A stretch of DNA of 64,000 nt from Nematopogon swammerdamellus (GCA_946902875.1 OX336340.1:10679566-10743565), one strand, 5' to 3'. Positions 23,363 to 34,440 are shown, counted from the stretch's first letter. The notes: generated from the sequence alone by a model not told the origin. Translations and numbers: made by a program.

Positions 23363-25120
23363 ATGTCGTATGCTTACGGCATACTAAATGGCAAAGTAAG
23401 CATCAGGATTTTGAACAGAGATCTATTGATCTCAATGCCCTCTATTGATCTCAATGCCCTTAACTCTCACTTCTCGGCCTCACCGATCACTATGGATCCT
23501 ATCGTCAAAGCCGACACCATTCGCCGGTTACATGCGGTCTCACTTCCTGACTCTGATCCATTTGATTTCATCCCTGTCTTTGGTTGTGAAATCAAAAAGA
23601 TAATTCTCTCGATTCACAGCAAGGCCATGGGTGCTGACGACATGAGTCGGGACTTGTACATCCCGATACTGGACAATATTCTACCGGTCATCACTCATAT
23701 TATCAATCATTCTCTAGTATCGGGATGTTTTCCCGACTTGTGGAAGAAGGCCTACGTGATTCCCTTGCCTAAAATCAGTAACCCCTCCCTCTTCAGCAAT
23801 TATCGCCCTATCTCCATTCTACCTTTCCTATCAAAGGTATTGGAGAGGGTTGTGCACTATCAGCTTTCTAACTACCTCTCCTCAAACCAACCTCTCGATC
23901 AGCTTCAATCTGGCTTTAGGCCAGCGCATAGCACGACTTCAGCACTAGTCAAAATCACAGACGATATACGCCATGCCATGGATAATCGTAAACTCACAAT
24001 TCTTGTCCTGCTTGATTTCAGCAGTGCCTTCAACTCTGTTGATTTTGACATTATGCTGGCTATACTTGGAACCCTTAATATTTCACAACCGGTAATTGAC
24101 TGGTTCTCCTCCTACCTGTATGGTCGCTGCCAATGTGTTCGTTTGGATAATATTTCCTCGAACTGGTGTTGTACCACGGCTGGCGTACCACAAGGCGGCC
24201 TTCTTTCTCCCCTTCTTTTCTCTATTTTCATCAACACTGTCGTTGCATCTCTTATGTGTCACTACCACCTATACGCTGACGACTTGCAGCTCTATAGGCA
24301 CTTTAGGGTTGAGGATGTTGACAGTGCTTTTGCTCTCATGAACATCGATCTTGACTCAGTACTCTCGTGGGCTGAGCGATATGGTCTACTGGTAAACCCA
24401 CAGAAAACTCAGGCGATTATTATCGGTTCTACAAAACTCTTAGGCAAACTAGACAAAACATCTTTACCACATATTCTCTTTAATGGTGTCGCAGTCCCTC
24501 TGGTTAAGGTGGTAAAAAACCTTGGCCTTTACATTGATGAGACGTTATCATGGAACGTACAAGTCGGTGAGGTTAGTCGGAAAGTGTTCGCCAGCATGCA
24601 TTCTCTCAAGCGTCTGCAGAATTTCCTACCTATCAGCACAAAGACTATGTTGGTACAATCTCTTCTCCTCCCTATTCTAGACTATGCTGATGTCTGTTAC
24701 CTCGACGTCAATGAAGAGCTGCTGAATAAGCTGGACCGGCTACTAAACATGTGCATCCGTTACATTTTCGGTCTGCGGAAATTTGATCACATTTCTGAGT
24801 TCCGGTCTAGCCTTCAGTGGCTCGACATACGTCGTCGCAGAAATTCCCATGTCCTCTCTCTCTTGTACTGCACACTGAATGACCCTGCTGCTCCTAAATA
24901 CCTATCCGACCGTTTCCAAATGCTGTCCTCCCACGGTGTACCATTAAGATCCTCTGACACCCTTGTCCTTGCTATCCCGTGCCACTCCTCGGTATTTTAT
25001 ACTGATTCTTTCACAGTGCACGCTGCACGCATGTGGAACGAACTTCCTCTTCGTTTACGACAGTGTGCATCGATCCACACGTTCAGAGTGCTCTTGAAAG
25101 ACTATCTCCTCAATTCCTAA
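23363..25120 (+). CDS. Non-LTR retrotransposon reverse transcriptase (5'-truncated ORF2)
   Basis: An open frame of 585 codons encodes the RT part of a jockey/CR1-group LINE protein. Visible in order: fingers (GADDMSRDLYIPILDNILPV, then YRPISILPFLSKVLERVV), motif A LLDFSSAFNSVD with catalytic Asp at ~218, GVPQGGLLSPLLFS, motif C YADDLQLY with Asp-Asp at ~306-307, and a C-terminal region ending MWNELPLRLRQ. There is no endonuclease domain, so about half of ORF2 is missing at the 5' end. Homology seems to start at IDLNALNSHFSA (~23443), so the first ~27 codons are flanking DNA read in frame. No stop or frameshift lies in the RT, which points to a recent insertion. RT would copy element RNA at the genomic target, but without the endonuclease this copy is not autonomous. 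Confidence 0.9.
   Translation: MSYAYGILNGKVSIRILNRDLLISMPSIDLNALNSHFSASPITMDPIVKADTIRRLHAVSLPDSDPFDFIPVFGCEIKKIILSIHSKAMGADDMSRDLYIPILDNILPVITHIINHSLVSGCFPDLWKKAYVIPLPKISNPSLFSNYRPISILPFLSKVLERVVHYQLSNYLSSNQPLDQLQSGFRPAHSTTSALVKITDDIRHAMDNRKLTILVLLDFSSAFNSVDFDIMLAILGTLNISQPVIDWFSSYLYGRCQCVRLDNISSNWCCTTAGVPQGGLLSPLLFSIFINTVVASLMCHYHLYADDLQLYRHFRVEDVDSAFALMNIDLDSVLSWAERYGLLVNPQKTQAIIIGSTKLLGKLDKTSLPHILFNGVAVPLVKVVKNLGLYIDETLSWNVQVGEVSRKVFASMHSLKRLQNFLPISTKTMLVQSLLLPILDYADVCYLDVNEELLNKLDRLLNMCIRYIFGLRKFDHISEFRSSLQWLDIRRRRNSHVLSLLYCTLNDPAAPKYLSDRFQMLSSHGVPLRSSDTLVLAIPCHSSVFYTDSFTVHAARMWNELPLRLRQCASIHTFRVLLKDYLLNS
23422..23459 (+). repeat. 19-bp tandem duplication at LINE 5' edge
   Basis: Two exact adjacent copies of TCTATTGATCTCAATGCCC. 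Confidence 0.95.
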
Positions 25121-25438
25121 ATCTCATCTCCTACTTCCGTATCCCTAGTTTCTGAGCAAATTCATAATGTGTTGTGTAATGTCTGAGTTTTATTTTGTAT
25201 ATGTTTATTATTTATTGTGAATAATATATGTGTATTATATGCATTATATATATAGATATATACTATTTGTCCTTCTATTTTCTATTTTATAAGACTTTGT
25301 TTTGTTTACCTTGTCTTGTTGCACCTACCCTGGTTCTATATGTAAATAAGGGTAGGCTGGTGGAAAATGCCATAGGCATTAAGTGCTACCTTCTGTACAA
25401 CAATTATGTGCAATAAACGTTTTTTGATTTTGATTTGA
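23441..25438 (+). mobile_element. 5'-truncated LINE insertion
   Basis: The body runs from about 23441 to the 3' end GCAATAAACG followed by TTTTTTGATTTTGATTTGAT (25410-25438), a short repeat tail instead of poly-A. At the 5' edge a 19-bp unit (TCTATTGATCTCAATGCCC) is tandemly duplicated at 23422-23440 and 23441-23459, probably a scar of the truncation event. No clear target duplication was found. Confidence 0.75.
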
Positions 25439-26900
25439 TGTACTACCAGGCCTTCGTCACTCGCTCAAAGTCGAGCGTTAAATGCCTACCGCTTGGCGTG
25501 TCGGTTAATGCACAAGTAAAAGTGGGCTGCCGCTATCCAGCCAGAGCGAGCGCGCGGCGCGCGCATCTACTACGTTTCGTTTCGAATTTAGAAATGTCGA
25601 AATCACATCATTATTGTGCAGCATTTTGATTAATTTCTAGTAATTTATTTATTCATATTAGTAGGAGGTCATAGATTTAAAATAATATTATCATATTGCC
25701 AATAACATTAGTTAGATGACGCCGAACAGCGTGGTATGTATGGCCTAATTCGTATAAGGATAGAAATAGAACATTCATTCGTTCTCTGTCTCTCAATGTG
25801 GGTTTTATACAATAAAAAACACCAATAAAATAATACGTACATTGTAGATGATCATAAAATTTATTGATCAAACAAAACTATCACTGGAAGGTTGCACGCT
25901 TCCATGTGAAAAACTAATTGTGACGCTAACGCATGCATGAATTTGTTCGCATGAATTTGCCGTAGCTAAATATCGTATCATCTTCAGGTAGGTAGGTTGG
26001 TAGGTATCATCTTCATTTTATTCCTCACAGAAAGACAGCCCAACCAAAGACACAGCCCTTACACGCGCTGAACGACGCGCTTTCGAGATAGAGTTACGCG
26101 ACAGAAAGAGAAGCTAAATGTAGGTGGTTATCGTGGGTAGGCATGCAGCTCTGTGCGAGTCAATTCGTACTTTATCGTGTCGACGCAGAGTAGCTATTTC
26201 TTTGTGAGTGTTTGTACAGAGAAGCTTCTGTACGGAGTACTCTTTTCTATTCTGTAGTACTACTGGCGGGTCAAATTAGTGGGATCACGAGGCACACACC
26301 ATTTTTCAGTCGTGGTCGGTTCTCAGCTCGAAATAACATTTTAATCCAACGTTAGGTAAATTGAATGTAATAAGTTGTGGTAATGTATAGTATACTGTTT
26401 GTCAGTCTGATGAATCGGGCAACCACGGCACGCGCGCGCAAATTTACAAATAGACTCAGTCGAATGACTCAAGAGAAGCGGTCGCGTGCACTAGCGCCAT
26501 TAGTCCGCTTTAAATGCAAATCTTCAACGCGATTCACTAAGAAAAAACTGATGACTTTCTCGGCGCAAAAACTGTAGCTAACGTACGTTACGGCCGCGCG
26601 AGTCGCTTTTACTTTTAATTTGTTGTGTGGTGGCTTTCGTTGGTCGCTTAACAATTCACGACTCGCGTCTTTGACGCGGTCGCCGCGCTGCAGCCGGCTG
26701 CAGCTGCGGTGAGCATCGTCGTCTCCTCCGCCGGGCGTTTCATTTTCAGCGCTCATTAAGCGGCGCGTGTCGCACGCTCTCGCGACTAGTCTCGCTCGAG
26801 TGTACATCTTGCGCGACGCGACTCCGCTCCACGCTACGCGAAAAGTTTATTTGAAGATAAATGTGTCAATATCAAAATATGTGATAATATGCGTACTGAC
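25439..26900. other. Probable intron of the 26901-27118 gene; no other gene seen
   Basis: It lies directly downstream (minus strand) of the splice donor at 26900. GC-rich, frame-rich DNA occurs at 26460-26820. I found no following exon with recognisable similarity. Confidence 0.4.
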
Positions 26901-27118
26901 CTGGAGAGCGGCGATGTGACATAGTAGCCGTAGAAGAAGATGGTGAGGACGGAGAGCAGCATGATCCCGGCAACGCACTTCCTCACGTTCACGTGCTTGG
27001 CGAGCCGCAGGCAGCAGCGCCCCGGGGCGCGCTCTCCGCCCCCGCCCCCGCCCGCCTCCAGTAGCAGCGGAGTGCGCGCCGCCGCCGCCGCGACCCACCC
27101 GCGACACTCACTCGACAT
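26901..27118 (-). CDS. First coding exon of a type II membrane protein
   Basis: The exon starts with ATG at 27118 in a good context (A at -3, GAGAAGATG) and encodes 72 codons plus two bases. It ends CTCTCCAG before the donor GTCAGT at 26900-26895, a near-consensus splice site. The protein begins with a cytosolic Ala/Gly-rich segment, including a Gly run, then basic CLRLAKHVNVRKC and one hydrophobic span, VAGIMLLSVLTIFFYGYYV (about residues 48-67). After that only a few residues remain. This layout suits a Golgi type II enzyme such as a glycosyl- or sulfotransferase; the basic-then-hydrophobic block loosely recalls heparan N-deacetylase/N-sulfotransferases, but that is a weak guess. The Gly and Ala runs come from GC-rich DNA. 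The rest of the gene is not recognised at lower coordinates, so intron 1 may exceed 26 kb. Confidence 0.65.
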
Positions 27119-27560
27119 CTTCTCTTCACTTCACCGACCGCACCGATTATTTAATTAGCACTTACTTTACAATTTATCTAATGAACGCGTATAGTTTAGG
27201 CCGCTTTACTACGACAACTATAACATTTACTTAGACGCTAGACGAATTCGAAAACAGAGTTCGGTGGGCGGTGGGCGTGACGTCTTCTGCCGCCACTTGC
27301 CGTGCTTCCACATCTCGTAGTGTTCAGCGGTGGTGCGCGGGCGCGGCCGCGTCTGCGCGCTGCTGACGGCCATCTCGATCCGACGGACGCGTCCGGTTCC
27401 GGTTTAGAATGGCCGCCGACGCATGCTGGCAGGTTGTATTCATCACGACGACGTCGCGCGCGCCCCGCCGCCTCCTCGCACCGTCGCCTCTATCGCCTCG
27501 TCGCCCTCATAGGGCGCGCGGCCAGCTCGGCGCCTCGACCGCCCGCTCCGCCGATAACCT
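27119..27560 (-). promoter_or_regulatory. Candidate promoter and 5' UTR of the minus-strand gene
   Basis: About 120 bases directly upstream of the ATG are AT-rich and could be 5' UTR. Beyond them, 27270-27560 is dense in CG dinucleotides (GCGGGCGCGGCCGCG and similar). No TATA box at a telling position was found. The inference rests only on position and composition. Confidence 0.35.
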
Positions 27561-28221
27561 GCAACAGAGGGAACGTGCGCGTCACATACTTGTACAGCCA
27601 TCGCGTCACAACGACGACGCGACAAGCTCATTACCGCCTCGCAGCGGGAGCAAAGAGAGACGAGATCAAATTATGAAGAGATCGCGTTAAAAACTCCATT
27701 TGTCTCACAATGCGATATCGAAGAAAGAGACGACTAGAGTCCATTAGGTTAGAAATATTTGGGCTAAGCGGTATATTCGAGCGTCCATACAAATTAATAC
27801 TCTTTGAGGGTTCGATGGCTCGGCTCGCGGACGACGACCGCGCCGCCTCCATCTCCGCCGCGCCGTCTTATCGAATTCAATAAGAGACCCAAATCAGATG
27901 CCAGCCGTCATAATAGGAGAGGCGGAGAGCTCGAGGGCCTCTCTCGGCACAACGAGGACGATCCCCGCTATCAATATTCATAGACGCCGCGAGTACGATT
28001 ACACATTCCGTGGACGTCGCATCGTCTCCGAATGGTAGTGGTGTGGTGTCGGTCGAACGGCGCCGACCCTCGCGCGCCACTCTGACCGGGATATCTATGA
28101 GTTTGCGGCGCATACTGATCGCTGAGGTGGCGTCATCGCTTCCTAATGTGCTGGCGCTAGTGAACTTGCTCTCGTACACTCACTTCCTCCTTTTCGCTTA
28201 CATTATGTGTGTAATGTTTGC
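27561..28221. other. No gene recognised
   Basis: Overlapping frames occur on both strands. The plus frame opening at 28010 becomes LINE-like only after about 28222; its front part has no recognised similarity. Confidence 0.35.
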
Positions 28222-28456
28222 AGCTTCTCGCAATTACACACTGTCGAGTCTACAAGACAGGCGTACAGTGGCGTATATGATGCTGCTGCACGACCTTGTT
28301 TACAATTGCGCGGAGCTGGTGAGTAGCATTAAATTGCATGTACCTGGAAGCAGAACTCGCGCCCCCCGCCTGTTCCACTCGTCACTGGCTAACACCAACT
28401 ACGCAGCGAGCTCTGTTCTCAACCGCATAGCCAGGTCTTACAAAGACCAGTTGTAA
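28222..28456 (+). pseudogene. C-terminal fragment of a LINE reverse-transcriptase protein
   Basis: The frame ends with a pattern typical of the C-terminus of jockey-like LINE proteins: YTLSSLQDRRTVAYMMLLHD, then LHVPGSRTRAPRLFH and a TNYAASSVLNRIAR block, and stops at TAA 28454-28456. The RT core is absent, so this is a 5'-truncated relic. It is a different family from the LINE at 23441-25438, judging by the C-terminal motifs. Confidence 0.6.
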
Positions 28457-29071
28457 TAAAAGACGACTTACATTTAGGACGATGAAGGAATAAAATTAGG
28501 TAAGAAGGTAAGGTTAGAAGTGAGGTAAGGTTGGAAATGAAGTAAGGTAGAAAGATACGCTGAGAAGGACGCTACTCGAAGAATGCTTCCCCGAGGCACC
28601 GCCAAACGCAGCAGCATATAAGCCGTTTGTCGATCGGCACGACATTCTCCGACGCGACGTCAGGAATATGGAGTCCACCAATTATACAAATCTTGAGCCG
28701 GCTTTCACCAAGCCACCAAGATCGTTGATCGAAAGGTAAACCTCTTCGTCGCTGTTGTTGGTTTGGTGTTGTCCACGCCCACGGAGTTCGTGTCTACGCC
28801 TCACGCGTTGGGTATTAGACAAAGATGGGAGCCCCCTGCTGATAGTAGAGAAAACATAAAAATAAGCATTCTCTCACGCAAAACTTCAGCCAACCATTTA
28901 AAATGAAAATGGTGCCCAGAGAAAACAAAAGGGATTGTGGGCACACAATTTTAGGGAGGTAGCACTAGAATACGGCCAGTAACGTGTTTATTATGAGAGG
29001 TACAATATAGCCGGATTTAAGACAACGAGGGACCCACCGACCATAAAGCCGTGGAGAGACCCTTGTGAATA
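28457..29071 (+). repeat. Possible LTR (solo or truncated)
   Basis: A TATA-like GCATATAAGCCG lies at ~28615, and at 29076 TGGCGACCGAGGAAC resembles a tRNA-Arg-type primer-binding site just after a possible LTR end (ATATTAC). No second LTR, gag or pol follows. This is suggestive only. Confidence 0.2.
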
Positions 29072-30675
29072 TTACGTGGCGACCGAGGAACCTCCACTCC
29101 ACCACCTCTACCCTAATTTAACGAGACAGTCGCAGTGAGCGACGAGACGTTTCGCACGACTGACTTGGATGGGAGCGTTAGCAGTTTTACCATTTGTTAA
29201 TTTAAAATGTTTTAATTAATTAAAGTGGCAAGCCATAGGTGAATGCTACACTTCCGGCATTGTATAACTTTATTGCGATTAAACTCTTCATCAACAATGC
29301 TTCAGTTCAGAAACTGTGCGCGGATACTCGGTTCGAATGAGTTGAACAACTTTCCTAGACGATTCAGAATTTCCATTCAGTCTTTCTTTATGCGGATCCG
29401 TTAAGACTATAATGTCGAATTTCCTTGCTTTTACGTTTGCCGCACGGAACTACACCCAGCTCGTTTCCAAAAAGTTCTTACGTGTGTCGCCGATGCCGAA
29501 TCAGCTTCGCAGTAAGTTGCTCGGGACCACCAAGTAGAACAATCGTAACTGGGACAAATAATACGCATTAATCTTCACACCTGTTACTGCGGACGAGATG
29601 AGGGTTGGGAGAGAACTTCCTACCTCGTTAACGACGCTGCGGAGTCCGCCCGCACCTCTAATGAGAGCACGTAGTCGTGGTCTCGCCGCGTACCTCCTGT
29701 CTGTCCGCACCGCACACGACCACTGTTCAAATAACTAGGTACCTTTGACCAAGGATATGTGTCAAGTTCGTGCCTTTGACCTATCGCCCTTCTCGGTCTG
29801 AAAGAGAACGCACTTGAGGGTGTCGCTAGCAGGAGACGGCGACGGCGACGCACGGCGGCGGCAGGACGGCGCGCGCGGTTTCGGCGCGCTCTCGACTAAA
29901 GCCGCTACAAAAAATGGCAGTTCATGTTAACCCATTTCTTATGTGAAAGCGGAGGGAAAACCTTTTTTACACGGGCTCACAGCGAGACCTTCACCGGCGG
30001 CGGCGGCGCGGGGCGGCCACGCGATACCCGGCTCGCCCCTCACCGCGCGGCCATTAGAGGCGGCCACTCACTCGCAAATCGTCCGCATATTTGGCCAAGA
30101 TTAATTATCCCGGGATATCATCTATCAAATTCGTGCTCCTTACGTGACGGCACCGACAATGCTGAGGATATTTTATTTCACGCACAATGGCCGCGCCGAC
30201 CTCTCGTCGCGGCCACCGCGCCGCGCCCTCTCCTCTCGAGGTAATTAAATTTTTGCCAGATATACGAGCGGCTCGTCGGGACGCGTCTTGCGAACTAGCG
30301 CACAGGAGGTCCGTCTTTTAGGCAAAAAATAAGCTTCTCACAAAAATCACTGAGAGGTCAACCTATAAAGGTTCGGGAGGCTGGGAAGCGCGGATCCGGG
30401 TGCTAGGCCGCTTGGCATTGTGTTGTAAGCGGAGCAGATAAGTACGTATTCCCAGTGAAACCCGCCAACATTCAACTCGAGGCTCGGAGTAACCTTTTTG
30501 CCGGCAGCTTATTGCTAGTCTGTACGAAGGTGGGCAGACACGGGACGGGTCACTCAGGGAGAATAAAGCCGCACGCGTACATTACATATGTGGCTCGAGT
30601 CCTTCTGGCCTTTACGTGACTCGAGCTTATATTCGATTGTTAACCAGTTCGTACTTCTCCCTGAGCGCTTATCAT
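29072..30675. other. No gene recognised; GC-rich blocks
   Basis: GC-rich patches lie at 29830-29890 and 29994-30060. The frames at 29501-29853 (minus) and 29924-30244 (plus) are compositional. No repeats were matched elsewhere in the window. Confidence 0.4.
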
Positions 30676-31793
30676 CAGACATCGGAATCCGCGGGGCACG
30701 AATACGACCTTGTTAGGGATTGACTACGGCGATCAATAAACAATCGACGCTGTTATCGATACTCATATTTATTTGTTTATTGTATTTTATTCATGTCATA
30801 TTTCAGACCTGAATACTTATATACCTACAGTACTTATATAAACATGTATACTTTATGTTAACGATTAAATAAATATAATACATATTTATATAAGGTCTTT
30901 CAAAATTGGTTCATAGTGCGCTGGGGGGGGGTGTTTCATATAGGGAGTAAAACCTATATAATAATTTTTTGACCTTGGGCTTTTTTTTAAGTAAAAAATT
31001 TTTTTATGTAGGTATTTAAATAAAAAAATAGGTGGTTGATTTTTATAACCTAATCGATTCAGTTTCATAACAGTAACAAAAAAGTCTTCATGACCATTAT
31101 GATGTAACACGTGTAAATTGGTAAAAAAAAATTAAATTCTTTCTATTCCATACTAATAAAACTAAAATTGTGGTTTTTCACAATTTCTGAAAGAAAGAGA
31201 TATACGTGTTGGAAGACTTTTTTGTTCCTAGCACGAAACCGAAACGATTAAGAAAATTTTTTTTTTACATTTAACATTAAAAAAAAAAATTGTGAAAAAA
31301 ATAATTCTTTGTTCTTCAAAAGTGATCTATTTCCGATACAGAACCCCCCCTTAGCTTGCTATGAACTAATTTTGTAAGACCAATTTTTTTGGACCTTGGC
31401 CTTTTTTTTATGTAAAATATTTTTTTATGTGTTTAAATAAAAAAATAGGTGGTTGATTTTTATAGCCTAATCGATTCAGTTTCATAACAGTAACAAAAAA
31501 GTCTTCAATATCATTATGATGTAACACGTGTAAGTTGGTAAAAAAAATCAAATTCTTTCTATTCCATACTAATAAAACTAATATTGTGGTTTGAACAGAT
31601 TTGTATTGTACCTACAAAGTAAATACAACATTTGTTTATTATATCTTATTTTCTATAGAAATACTCTTAGTTTTAATAATCGACATTATTTCATATTATT
31701 CTAAAATAACGATCGATTTTCGATATTTGTGGATACATTGTCCCATCACTAAACAACCTTGAATCATTCGTGCCCCGCGGATTCCGATGTATG
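30676..31793. mobile_element. Non-autonomous hAT-like element, 1118 bp
   Basis: Inverted termini: CAGACATCGGAATCCGCGGG (left, continuing to 30703) and its complement at 31766-31793, with one mismatch in 28 bp. They are flanked by exact 8-bp direct repeats CTTATCAT at 30668-30675 and 31794-31801. The 8-bp duplication fits the hAT pattern (T at position 2, A at 7), as does the CA(G/T) start. There is no transposase. The interior is AT-rich and carries a ~215-bp direct duplication. Mobilisation would need a related hAT transposase elsewhere. Confidence 0.85.
30965..31597 (+). repeat. Internal direct duplication, ~215-bp units ~420 bp apart
   Basis: Units at about 30965-31180 and 31386-31597 share TAGGTGGTTGATTTTTATA, CTAATCGATTCAGTTTCATA, TGATGTAACACGTGTAA and TCTATTCCATACTAATAAAA. 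Both lie inside the hAT-like element. Confidence 0.85.
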
Positions 31794-31824
31794 CTTATCA
31801 TGCTTGCGAGCGACATCTGCACTA

Positions 31825-31990
31825 ATATTGTAAAGAGGTAAAGTTTATAAGTTTGTAAGTTTGAATGTACATAGGAGGTAATCTCCGAAAATACTCATCC
31901 GATTTAAAAGAAAAATGTCAAATACTTAGAATGGAACTTCAGGATGGATGCGATGCTATGCGAGCGAAGCGGCGGGCAAAAGCTATTAAA
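31825..31990 (+). repeat. Lepidopteran repeat ending GCGGGCAAAAGCTA
   Basis: It starts CACTAATATTGTAAAGAGGT, contains GTTTGTAAGTTTGAATGTAC and ACTCATCCGATTTAAA, and ends GCGAGCGAAGCGGCGGGCAA AAGCTA. I know this structure as very abundant in moth and butterfly genomes. The 3' motif is Helitron-like (CTAG-type) but an RTE origin is also possible. Confidence 0.65.
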
Positions 31991-32104
31991 TATATATATT
32001 ATTATATTATTAATTACTTTCGATGTTCAATGTCCAATTACAAAATATCAAGTAAGTATCGATGAACAAATTAAATTTAAATTATCATACGTACATCACT
32101 GTGT

Positions 32105-32150
32105 ATCGCGTCAACCGGGGTAAGCAGAATAGTCGGTATTGTGCTGCAAG
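32105..32150 (+). repeat. Short dispersed repeat, shared with 44299-44342
   Basis: The motif CGGGGTAAGCAGA followed by TCGG and TTGTGCTGCAAGA occurs at both places. It is part of a common lepidopteran repeat; neighbouring sequence does not match. Confidence 0.55.
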
Positions 32151-32908
32151 ATTTCTGGTAAATTACAGCACAACACAGACCTCCACGTTTAGCCAAGTAT
32201 TACGACAAAATAACTATCATATTAGTTATGTGTATTTTATACCGCACTTTCTAGAACAGGAAAAAATTAAAAAGACAATATTTTAACAACACAACTTTGA
32301 GCAGGTGACAAAAAAGGTAGAAGAAGCCAGGACGACCAACTTGCGGAATATTCCAAAAAATGTTGCTGTCATATTTCCAGCGTTAAATTGAACACAGATC
32401 CCTCGCAGCCTCCGAGCTCGTAGCCAGCGGAGGCGGAAGCCTCCTCGGTCGGCAGTCGATCGCGGTCGCGCGAGCAAATGTCCGAAGGAGGGATTTCCTT
32501 ACTATAAGGACCATATTATTTATACTCTTTATTTCGGGGGCCCAGTGCTCGTGATGAGAAAATATATCCCTTTTGTTTTTGTTTGAGTATATATGTTATT
32601 TATAGCTGAGCTGGTTTAGTATCTGACTTCATCCGGTGAGGGGGGAGGGGGTGTAGTTTCCACGGCCGTAAAAATACACCTACATAATTGTTATATTTAT
32701 CACGCCTCCAGAGCGGAGAAGAGCGCCCGCGTCATTTGTTTCCTCCAAGGGTGCAGCAGGTTAACTACACACCAACTCACACCACGAGCGCGCTGCAAAT
32801 GAAAATTCCGCGAGAGAGATCGCAACTTTGATGCAGATCTCTTGCGTTATTAGCAAATATATAATGAATAGAGCTCGCCACAGATGCGTAAACAATAGAA
32901 TACAACGG
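32151..32908. other. No gene recognised
   Basis: AT-rich sequence with one short minus-strand frame (32283-32477) of no recognised similarity. Confidence 0.35.
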
Positions 32909-33722
32909 CGCACTCTGGTTCGATACCTACCAAACGTGGACACGTACACTTTTTTTCGAATTTCGACTTTTCTCAGAATCTTATATGCCGACTAAATACA
33001 AGCTGCTTTTATTCTTTCGTGATTTTCTATAAAGTTGACGGTTACGGAGATAATCGACGAAATCTGATTTCGTTGTATGGAAATAGACACTTTTTATTAA
33101 ATTTCTCGAAATGTTAAAATTTGTTAGAGTAGTGAGTTATATAAACGTATTCTACACATGAGCCCCGACACGACTGTAAAAAAAACTCATCCCGCTACGT
33201 CCCGCTTTTCGTTTTATTTACATTTTAATTTTTTTTTCTTGCTTATTTTGAAAATAAAAATAAAATACCATAGTGTGCCTACGTTACCAAACGAGTAATC
33301 CATTTGCAAGAGTCAATGCTTAACTTTAAAGTTAAATAAATAAAATAAGTCAATTTTGTGTCAAACTATAAAAATAAAGCACTCTGTAAACCCAATTTTT
33401 CGAGTAAAAAAGTGGTAATAATGTGCATATTACTTGTATTTTGTATTCTATTGTAACAAATTCTACTAGAAATATTGAAACGTACAACATAATGTACTTT
33501 CCATGGATTTTTATAACGAAACATTACCTACTACACGAAAACAAATCGTATAAAAACGTATCAGATTCGGTCGATTATCTCCGTAACCGTCAACTTGATA
33601 GAAAATTACGAGATAATAAAAGCACCTTGTATTTAGTCGACATATAAGATTCCGCAAAAAAAAAATTTAAATTCGAAAAAAAGTGTGGATGTCCACGTTT
33701 GGTAGGTATCGAACCAGAGTGC
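32909..33722. mobile_element. Non-autonomous element with ~180-bp inverted repeats
   Basis: The left arm (from CGCACTCTGGTTCGATACCT, 32909 to about 33090) is the inverse of the right arm (about 33550-33722). Shared inner motifs are GTTGACGGTTACGGAGATAA and ACTTTTTTTCGAATTT. Outer sequence CCAAACGTGGACA matches on both sides. There is no transposase and no certain target duplication. Size and structure fit a MITE or foldback element. Confidence 0.8.
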
Positions 33723-34329
33723 GGCGGCGGCGGTCGGCGTCTCATTTTGCCTCTTAAATTCCAATCATAACATAATATGTATGGTACGGCATCAGTATTG
33801 GCAAAGGAGTACGAAGCGTCCGCTCTTTCAGCGTAGAACGAATGTGCCGTGGTCGTAGGTCATAAGAGCGTAGACACTTATAGAATTTTATCACACTTAG
33901 ATAGTACAAAAAATGTGACCTCGGAATAATCAGCGGGGGTAGTGACGAGGTTGCACATAGTCTCTACTTACAGAGCAGACTGCAGGCACAGAGAGCCGGC
34001 GGGCGGAGTGCGGGGTGCTGGGGATACATAGCCCAAGGCACCGAATATACAGGTGTCCCGGACTGGTGTAGTTCCTTTAAGGAGGCTATTCTAAGCTTTG
34101 TAACAAACATAATAATTAGTTAGTTCTAGGTACGCCGCGCCCGTTGCGGAGATATACATTTTTAAAGTTATTAATTTAGTGTAATGTTGTAATACTGTAA
34201 CCGCCCTAAATCCTAATATTTTAATGAAAGCACATGTGAGCGGTAGTATGGGTTAATTATTTATAAATTACTATAATATAATACTTATAAGGTACTAACA
34301 AAACATTGTGACTTGCGAAGTTTGTTTGT
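33723..34329. other. No gene recognised
   Basis: It contains ACAGGTGTCCCGGACTGGTG at ~34052, similar in style to ends of some insect DNA transposons, but no partner was found. Confidence 0.3.
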
Positions 34330-34440
34330 CAGTTCTTCTTCGCATTGAATTTAAAACTGGCGGAATTTTCGACATTTCCAAGCGTAGGTTACCTACCTGT
34401 GGATGAAAATATACAATAAACAATAAACAATAAACATGTT
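34330..34440 (+). mobile_element. Retroelement 3' end with AATAAAC-repeat tail
   Basis: GTCAGTTCTTCTTCGC, then AAACTGGCGGAAT, then CAATAAACAATAAACAATAA. The same order occurs at the 3' end of the insertion at 52578-53070. The heptamer tail in place of poly-A is the signature of a particular LINE or SINE group. Confidence 0.65.

Noticed and set aside
27302..27690. Plus-strand open frames beside the minus-strand exon, as a divergent gene
   Set aside because: Arg/Ala/Pro-rich proteins in two overlapping frames of GC-rich DNA; no domain and no splice donor that stands out.
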